Assembly (NCBI GenBank): GCA_026981635.1
Contig: JALSIF010000201.1
Span: 1 to 14,698 of the forward strand
From: a bacterium
GTDB taxonomy: Bacteria; 4484-113; JALSIF01
DNA length: 14,698 nt
Direction of reading: 5' to 3'
In this document: positions 1 to 8,356 of the stretch, piece after piece
Layout of the letters: each line of letters begins with the position of its first letter
Numbering within the stretch: the stretch's first letter is position 1
Program-made: the position numbers and the translations under genes
The notes under the pieces: model-generated
What the model saw: only the letters and a program-made list of their open reading frames with translations
What the model was told of the DNA's origin: nothing
The model's database searches: none

Positions 1-1
1 G

Positions 2-547
2 ATTGAGCTGGCGGGAAAGGTGGGGGGCAAGTTCGGCCTTCGCGACAAGGCGATGCTTGAGCTCCTCTACTCCTCCGGCCTTCGGGCAAGCGAGCTTATC
101 TCCCTTCGCATCACCGATGTGGTCTTGGAGGAGGGGCTGGTCGTCGTCAGAGGAGGCAAGAACCGTAAGGACCGGGTGGTCCCCCTGGGCAGCCGGGCAG
201 CCCAGGCCATCAAGGACTACCGGGATAAACTTCGCCCCAAGATGGGCTATGCTCTCAAGAGCGACCGCCTCTTTCTGGGAAGAAAAGGACCCCTTAGCCG
301 GGTTCACCTCTACCGCATCGTCTCCCGCGCCGCACGGCTGGCGGGGATTGACCGCATGCCGGTGGGCCCCCACACCCTGCGCCACTCCTGCGCCACCCAC
401 ATGGTGGAGAACGGGGCCGACCTGGTGGCGGTAAAGGAGCTTCTCGGCCACTCAAGCCTGAACACGGTTGAGATCTACACCCACCTCAGCCAGCGCCACC
501 TGCGGGAGGTCTACCAGCAGACCCACCCGTGGGCGAAAGACGGCTGA
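2..547 (+). CDS. xerD: Site-specific tyrosine recombinase, XerD-like, 5'-truncated by the window edge
   Basis: This is the catalytic half of a tyrosine recombinase. The reading frame is open to the left edge, so the N-terminal SAM-like DNA-binding domain lies outside the window. Counting from the GTG at position 20 as residue 1, all catalytic residues are visible: Arg22 (GLRASEL), Lys47 in the beta-hairpin (GGKNRKDR), His118 and Arg121 (HTLRH), His144 (LLGHSS) and the nucleophile Tyr153 (IYTHLS). The ending VYQQTHPWA resembles the C-terminus of XerD, which with XerC resolves chromosome dimers at dif during division. No att or dif site is visible nearby, so a phage or integron-type integrase is less likely but not excluded. 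The last 62 bases overlap the end of the convergent 866-residue gene. The assignment to XerD rather than XerC is tentative; the family is certain. Confidence 0.93.
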   Translation: MELAGKVGGKFGLRDKAMLELLYSSGLRASELISLRITDVVLEEGLVVVRGGKNRKDRVVPLGSRAAQAIKDYRDKLRPKMGYALKSDRLFLGRKGPLSRVHLYRIVSRAARLAGIDRMPVGPHTLRHSCATHMVENGADLVAVKELLGHSSLNTVEIYTHLSQRHLREVYQQTHPWAKDG

Positions 548-3086
548 GCCGGGCAGGGGAAAGCCTCGCCTCCACGTCATAGATCACCAGATCCTCCTCG
601 GCTCTAAGCTTGATGCGGACCTGGCCGGTGGGAGAGAGGGCCCAGTCGGGGAAGAAGCTCACCAGCGCACTTCCCCACTGCCGCACCTGAAGATGGGGCT
701 GATAGCTGCGACTTTGCCAGTTGTAGAGCAGAATCTCCACAATGGCCTCCTGTCGCCTGCCTGACCCCTGGGCGAGTTTCCTCTGCATGGGCGGCAGGGG
801 GGTAAACATTGGGCTCAGGTCGGTGGAGAAGCTGAAGTTGAGGGCCGCCAGCGCCTCCTCGGCCCGCTCAGGGCTAAGCTCCACCACCCAGACTGCCTCG
901 TCTCCCTCGCTGAGCACCAGCCGGTTGAGGTTTTCTGTCGCCATGGGTCCCCCTCCCACCAGTGGACCCCCCACCAGTCCCGAACTGGATAGGCTGAGCA
1001 GAAAGAGCTGCCTTATCCCGGGTGGGGTAGGCCCGCCGTAGGCCAGGCGGCTTCCAGAAAGCTCAATCACAACCAGGGAGTAACCCTGCTTGCGAAAGTC
1101 GGTGCTCTGTCTTATCTCCACCAGATTTTCTGGCAGACCGGCGACCAGGAAGAGACGCTGGCTGGTGGCAAGCTTGCTCAGTCGTCCAGTCAGATCACTG
1201 AAAAGCTTGATGTAGCCTGCTGAGAGGCGCTCGCTCCCAAGCTTGATGGGAAGCTCGTACTGGATCTGGTAGTTGTCTATGGCCTTGCTCTCCCCCCCTT
1301 TCAGCCGTCCTAGGCGGTAGCTGCCCAGGGGAGTAACCAGGGTGGCATCGTAGAGGGTTAGGTTGCTCTGGTTGACCACTTCGCCGGTCAGGTTGCCACC
1401 TGGGGAGAAGCTGAACCCGCTTACCCGGATACCGCTGAAGCGGTCGTCATCGGGGATCAGCCCCTCCAGGTAGTCAAAGTCGTAGGACCAGCGGGGTCGC
1501 TTACGGATTAGCCTGACCGTCTGGCCGGATAGTTCCACCTCGGCGCTGGCCCGATCGTTGAGGCTGAACCTCAGGCCAATGATTCCCTGGTCTCCCCCCG
1601 GCGGCACCTTGGGATAGGCCACCCCCGGCGTAGTAAGGGAGGTGACAAGTCGGGTAGGGGAGGAGTTGAAGATGCCGGTTGCGGTGCGATAGGCAGCACC
1701 TCCCTCCGGCCCCACCACCACCTGGTCAATCTGCAAAATCCGGTTGTGGTTGCCCTGAATGCGAAAGCCCAGCACGAAGCCGGCCAGGGTGAAGAGCGCG
1801 ACCAGCGAAGTCAGAGTGAGCCAGAGGAGCTGGTGTAGCCGCAGGTAGGAGAGGATGAGGAAGTTGGCTGGACCTACCAGAATTAGATAGAGGAGCACAA
1901 AGAAGAAGATGGTGGTGCGCAGGGCGGGAAGCCTGAGGATCAGGCTGCCCATGGCGGAGATCAGGGTTGAAGGGTGGGAGAGGGCGGCAAACAGGGTTGG
2001 GTTGGAACCGTAGCGGGCGATGAGATAGCCCAGAAACTCCTTCTTGCCCGCCCAGCTCTGGAAGGGTTCTCCCACAAGGTCAAGGTTAAGTTCCAGCACC
2101 GCCCCGCTGCCCAGCCGCCTCTCCACCAGCATGGGGATGCCTCTTCCCCCGGTGTCTAGCCCAGCTAACACCCGGGCGCCGGGGCGAAGCTTTCCCCGGG
2201 AGATGAGGCTGCCCACCTGATCACCCGGCCACGGGCTGGGCAGGCCCGCCCAGCTGGCCAGGGGAGAGATGAGCCCCTCAGCCTGGGTGGTTCCGGTGAG
2301 CTGACGGGGCAGCAGCCGGGCCAGGGGGGAGGCGGCGATCCGGGACCCATTGGGACCGGTGGCCACCAGGAGGATCCCCCCCCGTGCCACAAACCCCTCC
2401 AGCGCCTGGACCTGGGCGTCGCTCAGGCGGTTGAAGTCTCCCTCCAGCACCACCAGCATGTCAACCCCAGAGAGAGCGGCGCCGTTTTCCGGAATGCGGG
2501 TAAGGGGAAGATCTCCCACCGCCACCTGACTGTTGGTGTACTGGGAGAAGCTCAGGTCGGGGTCCTCCGGGCTGTAGGGGTCAACGGTGCGGCGGGCGAA
2601 GCGGAAGTCGCTCATGAAGCCCAGCGCTCCCGGCTGGGGATTTAGGGAGACCAGGAGGAAGCTCTGGGCAGGAGCACTCTCCTTAATGGAGAGGGGAAGC
2701 TTCACCACCTCCCTGCCCTGCCGGTTTTTCACCACCAGGAAGAAGCGCTTGCCCATTCGGGGGAGGTTGAGGAAGCTCAGCTCGTATTCCTTGCTGGTGC
2801 CTGGGGCAAGCTCAACCGCCACCCTATAGCGGGTGACCGATTGGGGGTCGGTCTTGACCGCCACCTCGGCCACCCCTTGGAAGGGTGCTTCTCCCCGGTT
2901 GGTGAGCCTGACCCAAAGGGGAGTCATGCTGTCCAGCTTGGCCACCTCGCCAAAGCCCACCTCGGCCCCAATCTCAAGCTGGGGAGCTTTCTGGGCTAGG
3001 GCAGACTGAGGAAGGGGGAGAAGCATCATGCTCAGACCCAGCACCAGGCAAAGGAGTGGAGCCGGTGTGGTGGTGAGTGTCCTCAT
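486..3086 (-). CDS. Secreted/membrane protein with GATase-like fold region and two central membrane helices
   Basis: I do not recognise a named family for this 866-residue protein, but its architecture is clear. Residues 1-31 form a signal peptide ending SALA-Q, a good signal peptidase I site. Residues 35-135 look like a beta-rich domain. Residues about 140-345 resemble the class I glutamine-amidotransferase-like fold found beside vWA proteins (VDMLVVLEGDFNRL and the following GGILLVATGPNG). Two helices follow (about 391-411 and 419-441) with a short GPANFLIL-type loop, then about 425 beta-rich residues. With a cleaved signal peptide and two membrane helices, both large parts should face outward. 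It is the last gene of the operon: its ATG overlaps the permease stop as ATGA, and no well-spaced Shine-Dalgarno site is present, which suggests coupled translation. Its Gly/Pro-rich last 20 residues are encoded opposite the recombinase gene. A role as an envelope partner of the permease is inference. Confidence 0.85.
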   Translation of the reverse strand: MRTLTTTPAPLLCLVLGLSMMLLPLPQSALAQKAPQLEIGAEVGFGEVAKLDSMTPLWVRLTNRGEAPFQGVAEVAVKTDPQSVTRYRVAVELAPGTSKEYELSFLNLPRMGKRFFLVVKNRQGREVVKLPLSIKESAPAQSFLLVSLNPQPGALGFMSDFRFARRTVDPYSPEDPDLSFSQYTNSQVAVGDLPLTRIPENGAALSGVDMLVVLEGDFNRLSDAQVQALEGFVARGGILLVATGPNGSRIAASPLARLLPRQLTGTTQAEGLISPLASWAGLPSPWPGDQVGSLISRGKLRPGARVLAGLDTGGRGIPMLVERRLGSGAVLELNLDLVGEPFQSWAGKKEFLGYLIARYGSNPTLFAALSHPSTLISAMGSLILRLPALRTTIFFFVLLYLILVGPANFLILSYLRLHQLLWLTLTSLVALFTLAGFVLGFRIQGNHNRILQIDQVVVGPEGGAAYRTATGIFNSSPTRLVTSLTTPGVAYPKVPPGGDQGIIGLRFSLNDRASAEVELSGQTVRLIRKRPRWSYDFDYLEGLIPDDDRFSGIRVSGFSFSPGGNLTGEVVNQSNLTLYDATLVTPLGSYRLGRLKGGESKAIDNYQIQYELPIKLGSERLSAGYIKLFSDLTGRLSKLATSQRLFLVAGLPENLVEIRQSTDFRKQGYSLVVIELSGSRLAYGGPTPPGIRQLFLLSLSSSGLVGGPLVGGGPMATENLNRLVLSEGDEAVWVVELSPERAEEALAALNFSFSTDLSPMFTPLPPMQRKLAQGSGRRQEAIVEILLYNWQSRSYQPHLQVRQWGSALVSFFPDWALSPTGQVRIKLRAEEDLVIYDVEARLSPARLSRLSPTGGSAGRPPAGGAG

Positions 3087-3967
3087 GCTCCCGTAAACAC
3101 CATCTGGGGAGAGCGATAGCGGGGGTAGAGGTTGGCCGCTATCCCCACCAAGACCCAGGCTATGAGCAGGTGGAAAAGGAAGGAGCTCACCGGCAGGGGA
3201 ACCAGGTTGGTGATCAGGTTATAGATGTCGTAGGTGGGAAGGGACAGGGTGGGGCTAAGGTTGCCGGAAAGAACCGCCCGCATGCTGAAATAGGGGTTGA
3301 TGAGCAGGCTGAAGAAGCCCAGCAGGTAGCTTATCGGATGGGGGGTCTGTCCCACATTGGCAAAGACATATTCGTACATTGCCGACCCGGGGGGAAAGGT
3401 GGCTACCAGCAGGGCAACCACCGCCACCATGGTGCGGGTAACCGAGGTGCGGTTCTCCTGGGCGGTAAGGCTGAGCAGGATGCCCAGGGCGGTGATGGAG
3501 AGGGTGACCCCCAGCATGGTGAGGGAAAGGTAGACCACTGAGCGCGGCTCTATCCCCCCAAAGATGAAGGCGATGGAGTAGAAGGGCAGCGCAGTGAGGA
3601 TGAGCATAAGGTTCATGAGCACGGCAAAGAGGAATTTGCCCAGCACGATCTCCTGGTTGGAGAGCAGGGTCAGATTGACCAGTTCAAAGGTGGCTTGCTC
3701 CTTCTCACTGGTAAAGGTGGTGCTGGAGTATCCCACCGAGATCATCAGGGTGATGAGAAGCTGGACGCTAAACAGCACCCCCAGCATCACCTGTCCAATA
3801 CGGGAGATGTCCAGGGTCCTTTCCACCACCGGCAGGGTGGCCACCAGGGTGAGGTAGAGGGCGAAGCCCATGATGGAGGTGTAGATAAAGATGGTTCCTA
3901 GGGTGCTCCACACCCGGGAGCGCTGGCGGAACTCCTTCTTGATGATGGCTAGGATCGCGCTGAGCAA
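3083..3967 (-). CDS. ABC-2 type transporter permease
   Basis: A 294-residue integral membrane protein of the ABC-2 permease family, which moves large or hydrophobic substrates such as polysaccharides, lipids and drugs together with a separate ATPase. About six helices can be seen (roughly 22-42, 58-80, 110-136, 143-167, 177-192 and 260-280), and the protein starts with the usual short amphipathic segment (IIKKEFRQRSRVW). The cytoplasmic loop TSEKEQATFELVNLTLLSNQ followed by EIVLGK matches the family's conserved SxEKExGTLELLLxxPLS-x-EILLGK pattern. The frame is open as far as 4141, but that extension lies inside the preceding propeller gene and reads as low-quality sequence. The TTG at 3967, 5 bases after a perfect GAGGAGGT, is the better start. 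The stop overlaps the next gene's ATG. No ATP-binding subunit is encoded in the window, so the energising partner must lie elsewhere or be absent. Confidence 0.9.
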   Translation of the reverse strand: MLSAILAIIKKEFRQRSRVWSTLGTIFIYTSIMGFALYLTLVATLPVVERTLDISRIGQVMLGVLFSVQLLITLMISVGYSSTTFTSEKEQATFELVNLTLLSNQEIVLGKFLFAVLMNLMLILTALPFYSIAFIFGGIEPRSVVYLSLTMLGVTLSITALGILLSLTAQENRTSVTRTMVAVVALLVATFPPGSAMYEYVFANVGQTPHPISYLLGFFSLLINPYFSMRAVLSGNLSPTLSLPTYDIYNLITNLVPLPVSSFLFHLLIAWVLVGIAANLYPRYRSPQMVFTGA

Positions 3968-3972
3968 CTCAG

Positions 3973-3980
3973 ACCTCCTC
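3973..3980 (-). promoter_or_regulatory. Shine-Dalgarno site deciding the TTG start of the ABC-2 permease
   Basis: The - strand reads GAGGAGGT, then CTGAG, then TTG. This is a near-perfect anti-16S match at 5-base spacing. It fixes the start at 3967 inside a longer open frame. It lies in the only real gap (49 bases) of the five-gene operon. Confidence 0.85.
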
Positions 3981-4016
3981 TGGGAGTATATAGAACCCTC
4001 ACCACTTCGGTTTGGT

Positions 4017-5345
4017 TCAGAATCGGTAGGAGTAGAGGGCCAGGCTCCCATCCAGTAGCCTGACCAGTAGCCCCCCCTCGGTTGGGGCCAGGAAACCGGC
4101 GTCGGGCACCGGCAGGACCACCTCGTGCAACTTCTCACCACGCTTGATGTCCACCACCACCAGCCTGGATTCGGTCTCTGCTTCCAGGCGAAAGGTGTTT
4201 CTTACTAGGCCAAAGACAGCCCCTCCGGCGCCGGCGATCTGGAAGGGGGAGAGCCCCCTAAGCTCAAGTTCCCACACTACTTTCCTTCCGTCCAGGTCAA
4301 TTCCCACCAGCTTGGGGGGTGGGTTTTCCCCATAGGGGAAGATGGCTGCCACTGCCATCCCCTCCTCTTCGTCCACCACCAGAGATGCATTGCAGCTCTC
4401 CCCCAGTCTTGTCGCCCACTCCAAAACCCCGTCCTTGAGACGGTGAAGGGAGAACCTGCCGCCCGCATCACAGGAGATCACCCATTGACGGTAGATGGAA
4501 GGGGTGACTGCCAGCCCGCGCCCACTCAGTCCCGCCACCCATACAACCCTGCCGTCCGCTGCCCGGTATGCGGTCAGCCGTCCGTTGTCGCTTCCCGCCA
4601 CCACCATCCCCTGGGAGTGGGCGGGGGCAGAATAGGGCTTGCTCCCCATCACCAGCGTGGTGAGGGGGGAGGAAAGGTCGTCGGGCCGCAGGATGTAGAG
4701 GGCGCCGTTTAGCCCCGGCGCCCAGATCACCTCAGGGCTGGCCAGGGGAGAGCCGTAGAAACCGGTAGGGGCGGTAAACCTGCCCAGCTGGCGGCCCGTG
4801 CGGCGGTCCACCAGGAAGAGGAAGCGGTTGTAGGTGGTGTTTGCCCCCACCGTAAGGTAGTCTCCCCCGATGGCCAACGCTCCCAGGGTGCCCTGGAAGG
4901 GGTTGCCGGACTCAACCATGAGCTGGGTCTCCCAGACCACCTGCCCGCTGGCAACATCCGCGGCATAGAGCTTTCCGAAGGGGTCGGCTAGGTAGGCTCG
5001 CCTGCCGTCGTAGACGATGGGGGAGACAAAGTTGATCAGCTCCAGGGGAATGGGTCTGTCCGATAGCCGGGTCCGCCAGCGGGGAAAGGTTGACAGCCCC
5101 CTCACCCGCCGCTTGAGGGGCTGATAGCTTGAGCGGAGCTGGTCTCTTCCCTCCCCTAACCAGTAGACCCCTCCCGCCAGGGGGGGGCGGATGGCGGGCA
5201 GGGACGTGGCGGGAGGGAGCTCTTGCGTTCCCCCGGGAGCGGCCAACTGCCTTCCCGGAATGAAGCGGGCCACCTGGGATAGGATCAGGAGCAGAGCGAG
5301 AAGGCTGATCAGCCAAGCCGAGGCCCTGAGGGAGATGGTGCTCAC
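4017..5345 (-). CDS. Membrane-anchored PQQ-type beta-propeller protein
   Basis: A 442-residue protein with one N-terminal hydrophobic helix (about 9-29) and no clear cleavage site, so it is probably a membrane anchor holding the rest outside the cytoplasm. The remainder is a PQQ/quinoprotein-like beta-propeller. Blades are visible as repeats of the type G-x-LYA-x-D-x-x-SGQVVWE, at about 111-142, 247-273 and 288-313, with weaker copies between and after them. I see no evidence that it binds PQQ; such repeats usually serve as scaffolds, as in BamB. It starts at GTG 5345, which overlaps the stop of the preceding vWA gene as GTGA and lacks a close Shine-Dalgarno site, so it is probably translated by coupling. 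Within the operon it would suit a periplasmic or surface adaptor. That role is inferred from position only. Confidence 0.85.
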   Translation of the reverse strand: MSTISLRASAWLISLLALLLILSQVARFIPGRQLAAPGGTQELPPATSLPAIRPPLAGGVYWLGEGRDQLRSSYQPLKRRVRGLSTFPRWRTRLSDRPIPLELINFVSPIVYDGRRAYLADPFGKLYAADVASGQVVWETQLMVESGNPFQGTLGALAIGGDYLTVGANTTYNRFLFLVDRRTGRQLGRFTAPTGFYGSPLASPEVIWAPGLNGALYILRPDDLSSPLTTLVMGSKPYSAPAHSQGMVVAGSDNGRLTAYRAADGRVVWVAGLSGRGLAVTPSIYRQWVISCDAGGRFSLHRLKDGVLEWATRLGESCNASLVVDEEEGMAVAAIFPYGENPPPKLVGIDLDGRKVVWELELRGLSPFQIAGAGGAVFGLVRNTFRLEAETESRLVVVDIKRGEKLHEVVLPVPDAGFLAPTEGGLLVRLLDGSLALYSYRF

Positions 5346-8300
5346 TTTCGGTACCGCCGCTTGATCCTTTTCAGCCGCTCGGTGAATTCCTCTTCACTCT
5401 TAGGCTTGGCAGGGGAGCCGGGACCTCCGGCCGACCTTGTCGGGCTAGCTGACACCTTCCTCACTGCTGGGCCAGCCTCTCTCATCCCCAGCCTCCTAAG
5501 CACATCCTCTCGGATGAAGACCTCCCCCTCTGTAGCATCTCTCCCCTCCCCTTTCTGGGAGGGCCTGGGGCCTGAACCGGCGGCCGGTTGACCGGAAGGG
5601 GAGGGCCTTCTTCCCGCCCTAGCTTTCTCCCTTGCTTGCCTGGCAGGAATAGACCGGGGGGTGCGCTGCTTAACTCCCTTGAGTTTGGCCAGAGTCTCCT
5701 CGGTGGTGCCCAGCTGGTGGACCAGTGCCAGCAGGCCCAGCTTGGCGAGAATGAATTCCCGCACCGCCATAAGGTCTTCGGCGGTAAAGAGCAGGCGGCG
5801 AACGCCGATGTCCACTATCCAGAGGATGAGCGCCAGGGTAAGAGCCAGCTGCCAGGCCGGCTCGCGGCGGGTGGCCGGTTTGCGGTCAAGCTCAAACACC
5901 TTGCTCAGGTCAAAGTCGCTAGGTGGAGGGGAGGGGCTGATCTCCATCAACCGGGCAAACAGTGTCTGGTTGGGGTCTAGGTCGCGATACTCGGGCGAGT
6001 AGCTAACCGCCAGGCCGGCGGTGGCTACCGCCTGGTCCACCTCGTCTTTGCTCCTTACCACCGAGACCAGGTAGCTGCCGTTTCCCCGCAGGGGGAACCA
6101 AGCCTCATAGCGGCCCGGCTCGGTCTGCTCAAGCTTCACCGTGAGGGGTTCCCCCTGGGGAGGAAAGACCTTGGCGCTGAGTTCCTCGGCGGTGAGGTAA
6201 GTCCCCGCTTTGCTCAGGGCTTCCACCACCAGGTGTCCCCTAGCCTGGTCCTGCTCCACGGTGGTGATGTAGGTGGTGTCGCCCACCTCGCGCATCCCCC
6301 ATCTCAGCATGGCGGAGAAGAACTCCTTGTAGCCGGGCCAGCCGATCCACTGGGCAGCCCAGCGGTTCTTTGCGTCGCTGGTCCAGGCCAGGGTCTTGCC
6401 CAGGCCAAAGTGCCAGTGGGCGAGCAGGGGGTCGTTCTTGTGGGTGACCAGGGGAAGCTGGGCGGTGGGCTTTGGGGTGGTGGCCACATAGCCCAGCAGG
6501 GGAGGGGTAGTGGCCATAGGCAGGCTTTCAGAAAGCTCGGTCACCGCCCGCTCCACCGGCCGGAAGGGCTCCTCAATGATGGCGTTCTTGGAGGCCAGGA
6601 AGGTCTCCCGGGTGAATATACGCGGCAGGGTGGAGGGGTCGGTGGCCTGATAGAAGTTGCCCCCGCCCTGCTCGGCCAGCCAGCGCAGAAAGCCGACATC
6701 GGCGTCGGTCCCCACCGCCACCGATGAGATGGTGATCTTGTCCTCGGCAAACTTCTTGAGCAGCCGGCCAAAGTCGGCCGGGGCCACGATTCCATCAGTA
6801 AGCACGATGATGTGCTTGGCGCGGGCGTTGGTGGCGTTTAGCTGCTTGCCCGCCTCCACCAGACCGGGGAAGAGGTCGGTTCCTCCCCCCGGTTGGAGGC
6901 GCTCAATCATCTGCTTGATCTCTTCCTTGTTGGCGTTCTGCTGGACGGGGACGATCCACTGGGGCAGGCTGTCAAAGGCCTGAACACCGATGTAGTCGTT
7001 TCTGGCCAACACCTCAACGGTAAGCTTTGCCGCCTCCCGCGCCATGGCCAGTTTCTCCACCCCGTTTACCGTCATCGCCATGGAGCCCGACTTGTCAATC
7101 AGCAGAGCAACCGCAGTGGAGGGGGCAAAGACGTCCCGCTGGATGTCCATCCTCACCGGCAGAATCTCCTCAATGGGGGTGCGAAAGTAGCCGCCCGGAC
7201 CGAAGGAGCGGTCGCCGCCAAACATCATGAAGGTGCGCCCGAAGTCGCTTACCAGCCGCTTGATGAGCTCCATCTGGCTCAGGCTCACCTCGCTTGCCAG
7301 CACGTCAGAGAAGATGATCACGTCGTAGCTGGCCAGCCCCTCCAGGGTAAAGGGGAGGTTTTGGGGGCGGATGAAGTCAACCTGAATCTGCTGGCTAGAG
7401 ATGAGGCGGGCAAAAAGGTCGTCTTCCCGAGGATCACCCGAGACGTAGAGCACCCGCGGCGGTCCCTCCACCTGGATGAAGCCGAAGCCCAGGTTGTTCT
7501 CCTGCTGGGTGTCCTCCTCCGGCTCAATGCGCACGCTCACCGTGTGGAAGCCGGGCTGGTCAACCTGGATGGGGAGGGAAAAGGGATTCTTCCCTTCCTC
7601 AAGTTCAACGGTGCTTACCCCCATCAGCCTCCCGTCCAGGCTCACGGCAAGCTTAGCCTTGGTCTTCAGGTTGGACTGAAAGACCATCCCCAGTCTCACC
7701 GTCTCCCCTTGGCTGGCAACAGGAGGCAGGCGCACCTCCCTCACCAGGACCTCAGGGGTCTTGCGGGTGGGCAGGGGCTTGAGGTAGAGTTCCACCCCCT
7801 GCTCCACCAGACTGCGAGCCGCTCCCACCGCATCGCCCAGGTTCTGATTGCCATCGGTAATGAGCACTACCCGACGCTGGGCGTTCTCGGGCAGGGCAGC
7901 CGCCGCCAGCCGCAGGGCCTGACTGATGTCGGTGAAGTTGGTTTGGGGCTTGCTCTCGTATTTCTCCAGCTCCGCCTCCTCAAAGGTCTGGCTGGGGAAC
8001 TTCTCCACCTGGGCGTCCCGCCCGAAGGTGACGATGCCGATCAGGTCTTCTCTCCGCTTTCCCTGGGCGGCCCTGATGATCTGCTGGCGGATCCCAGCCA
8101 AGGTCTCCGGGTTTACCGAGTCGCTTACGTCAACCACAAAGATCACCGCCAGCCGGTCGCTCACCCTGACCAGCTCAACCCCCCCCAGGGCAAAGACCAG
8201 AAGAAGGAGGATCAGCCCGCGCAGCAGATTGCTGATCAGCCGGCGAGCTGGCCCCAGAGCGGCAAAGCTCCGCCGGGCAATGATCCAGCTCAGCCACAGG

Positions 8301-8356
8301 GCGGGGACAAGGAGAAGGAGAAGCAGTGGGTCGCTAAAGCTTAGGGGCAGGATCAT
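5342..8356 (-). CDS. Large membrane protein with two vWA domains flanking a GATase-like domain
   Basis: A 1004-residue protein. Helices at about 9-26 and 44-63 are followed by a first vWA domain with MIDAS motif DVSDS (76-80) and LITDG (165-169). A beta-sandwich region (about 205-295) comes next, then a class I glutamine-amidotransferase-like region (about 300-405, including FGGDRSFGPGGY). A second vWA domain follows with MIDAS DKSGS (421-425), GGTDL (490-494) and VLTDG (518-522), then a further beta-rich part and a helix at about 834-855. The last 150 residues are basic and rich in Pro, Gly and Ser, and should be cytoplasmic and flexible. MIDAS vWA domains bind a divalent metal and protein ligands. 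No amidotransferase Cys-His pair is apparent. An upstream ATG at 8386 exists in frame, but ATG 8356 follows GGAGG at 8-base spacing and overlaps the previous stop as ATGA, so I prefer it. The family is known from vWA membrane operons; its function is not established. Confidence 0.92.
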   Translation of the reverse strand: MILPLSFSDPLLLLLLVPALWLSWIIARRSFAALGPARRLISNLLRGLILLLLVFALGGVELVRVSDRLAVIFVVDVSDSVNPETLAGIRQQIIRAAQGKRREDLIGIVTFGRDAQVEKFPSQTFEEAELEKYESKPQTNFTDISQALRLAAAALPENAQRRVVLITDGNQNLGDAVGAARSLVEQGVELYLKPLPTRKTPEVLVREVRLPPVASQGETVRLGMVFQSNLKTKAKLAVSLDGRLMGVSTVELEEGKNPFSLPIQVDQPGFHTVSVRIEPEEDTQQENNLGFGFIQVEGPPRVLYVSGDPREDDLFARLISSQQIQVDFIRPQNLPFTLEGLASYDVIIFSDVLASEVSLSQMELIKRLVSDFGRTFMMFGGDRSFGPGGYFRTPIEEILPVRMDIQRDVFAPSTAVALLIDKSGSMAMTVNGVEKLAMAREAAKLTVEVLARNDYIGVQAFDSLPQWIVPVQQNANKEEIKQMIERLQPGGGTDLFPGLVEAGKQLNATNARAKHIIVLTDGIVAPADFGRLLKKFAEDKITISSVAVGTDADVGFLRWLAEQGGGNFYQATDPSTLPRIFTRETFLASKNAIIEEPFRPVERAVTELSESLPMATTPPLLGYVATTPKPTAQLPLVTHKNDPLLAHWHFGLGKTLAWTSDAKNRWAAQWIGWPGYKEFFSAMLRWGMREVGDTTYITTVEQDQARGHLVVEALSKAGTYLTAEELSAKVFPPQGEPLTVKLEQTEPGRYEAWFPLRGNGSYLVSVVRSKDEVDQAVATAGLAVSYSPEYRDLDPNQTLFARLMEISPSPPPSDFDLSKVFELDRKPATRREPAWQLALTLALILWIVDIGVRRLLFTAEDLMAVREFILAKLGLLALVHQLGTTEETLAKLKGVKQRTPRSIPARQAREKARAGRRPSPSGQPAAGSGPRPSQKGEGRDATEGEVFIREDVLRRLGMREAGPAVRKVSASPTRSAGGPGSPAKPKSEEEFTERLKRIKRRYRK

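Noticed and set aside
1-547. Mobile-element integrase or genomic island boundary
   Set aside because: The C-terminus looks like a chromosomal XerD, and no att repeats, tRNA or cargo genes are seen.
3985-3990. Internal promoter (TATACT) in the 49-base gap before the permease
   Set aside because: The box is close to consensus, but no -35 or TG extension is present and the implied start would fall inside the Shine-Dalgarno site.
3968-4141. N-terminal extension of the ABC-2 permease up to an ATG-type start at 4141
   Set aside because: It overlaps the end of the propeller gene, reads as Trp/Pro/Ser-rich noise, and a strong Shine-Dalgarno site points to TTG 3967.
6893-8344. Long 483-codon open frame on the + strand
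   Set aside because: It is antisense to the double-vWA gene, with low-complexity composition and no motif.
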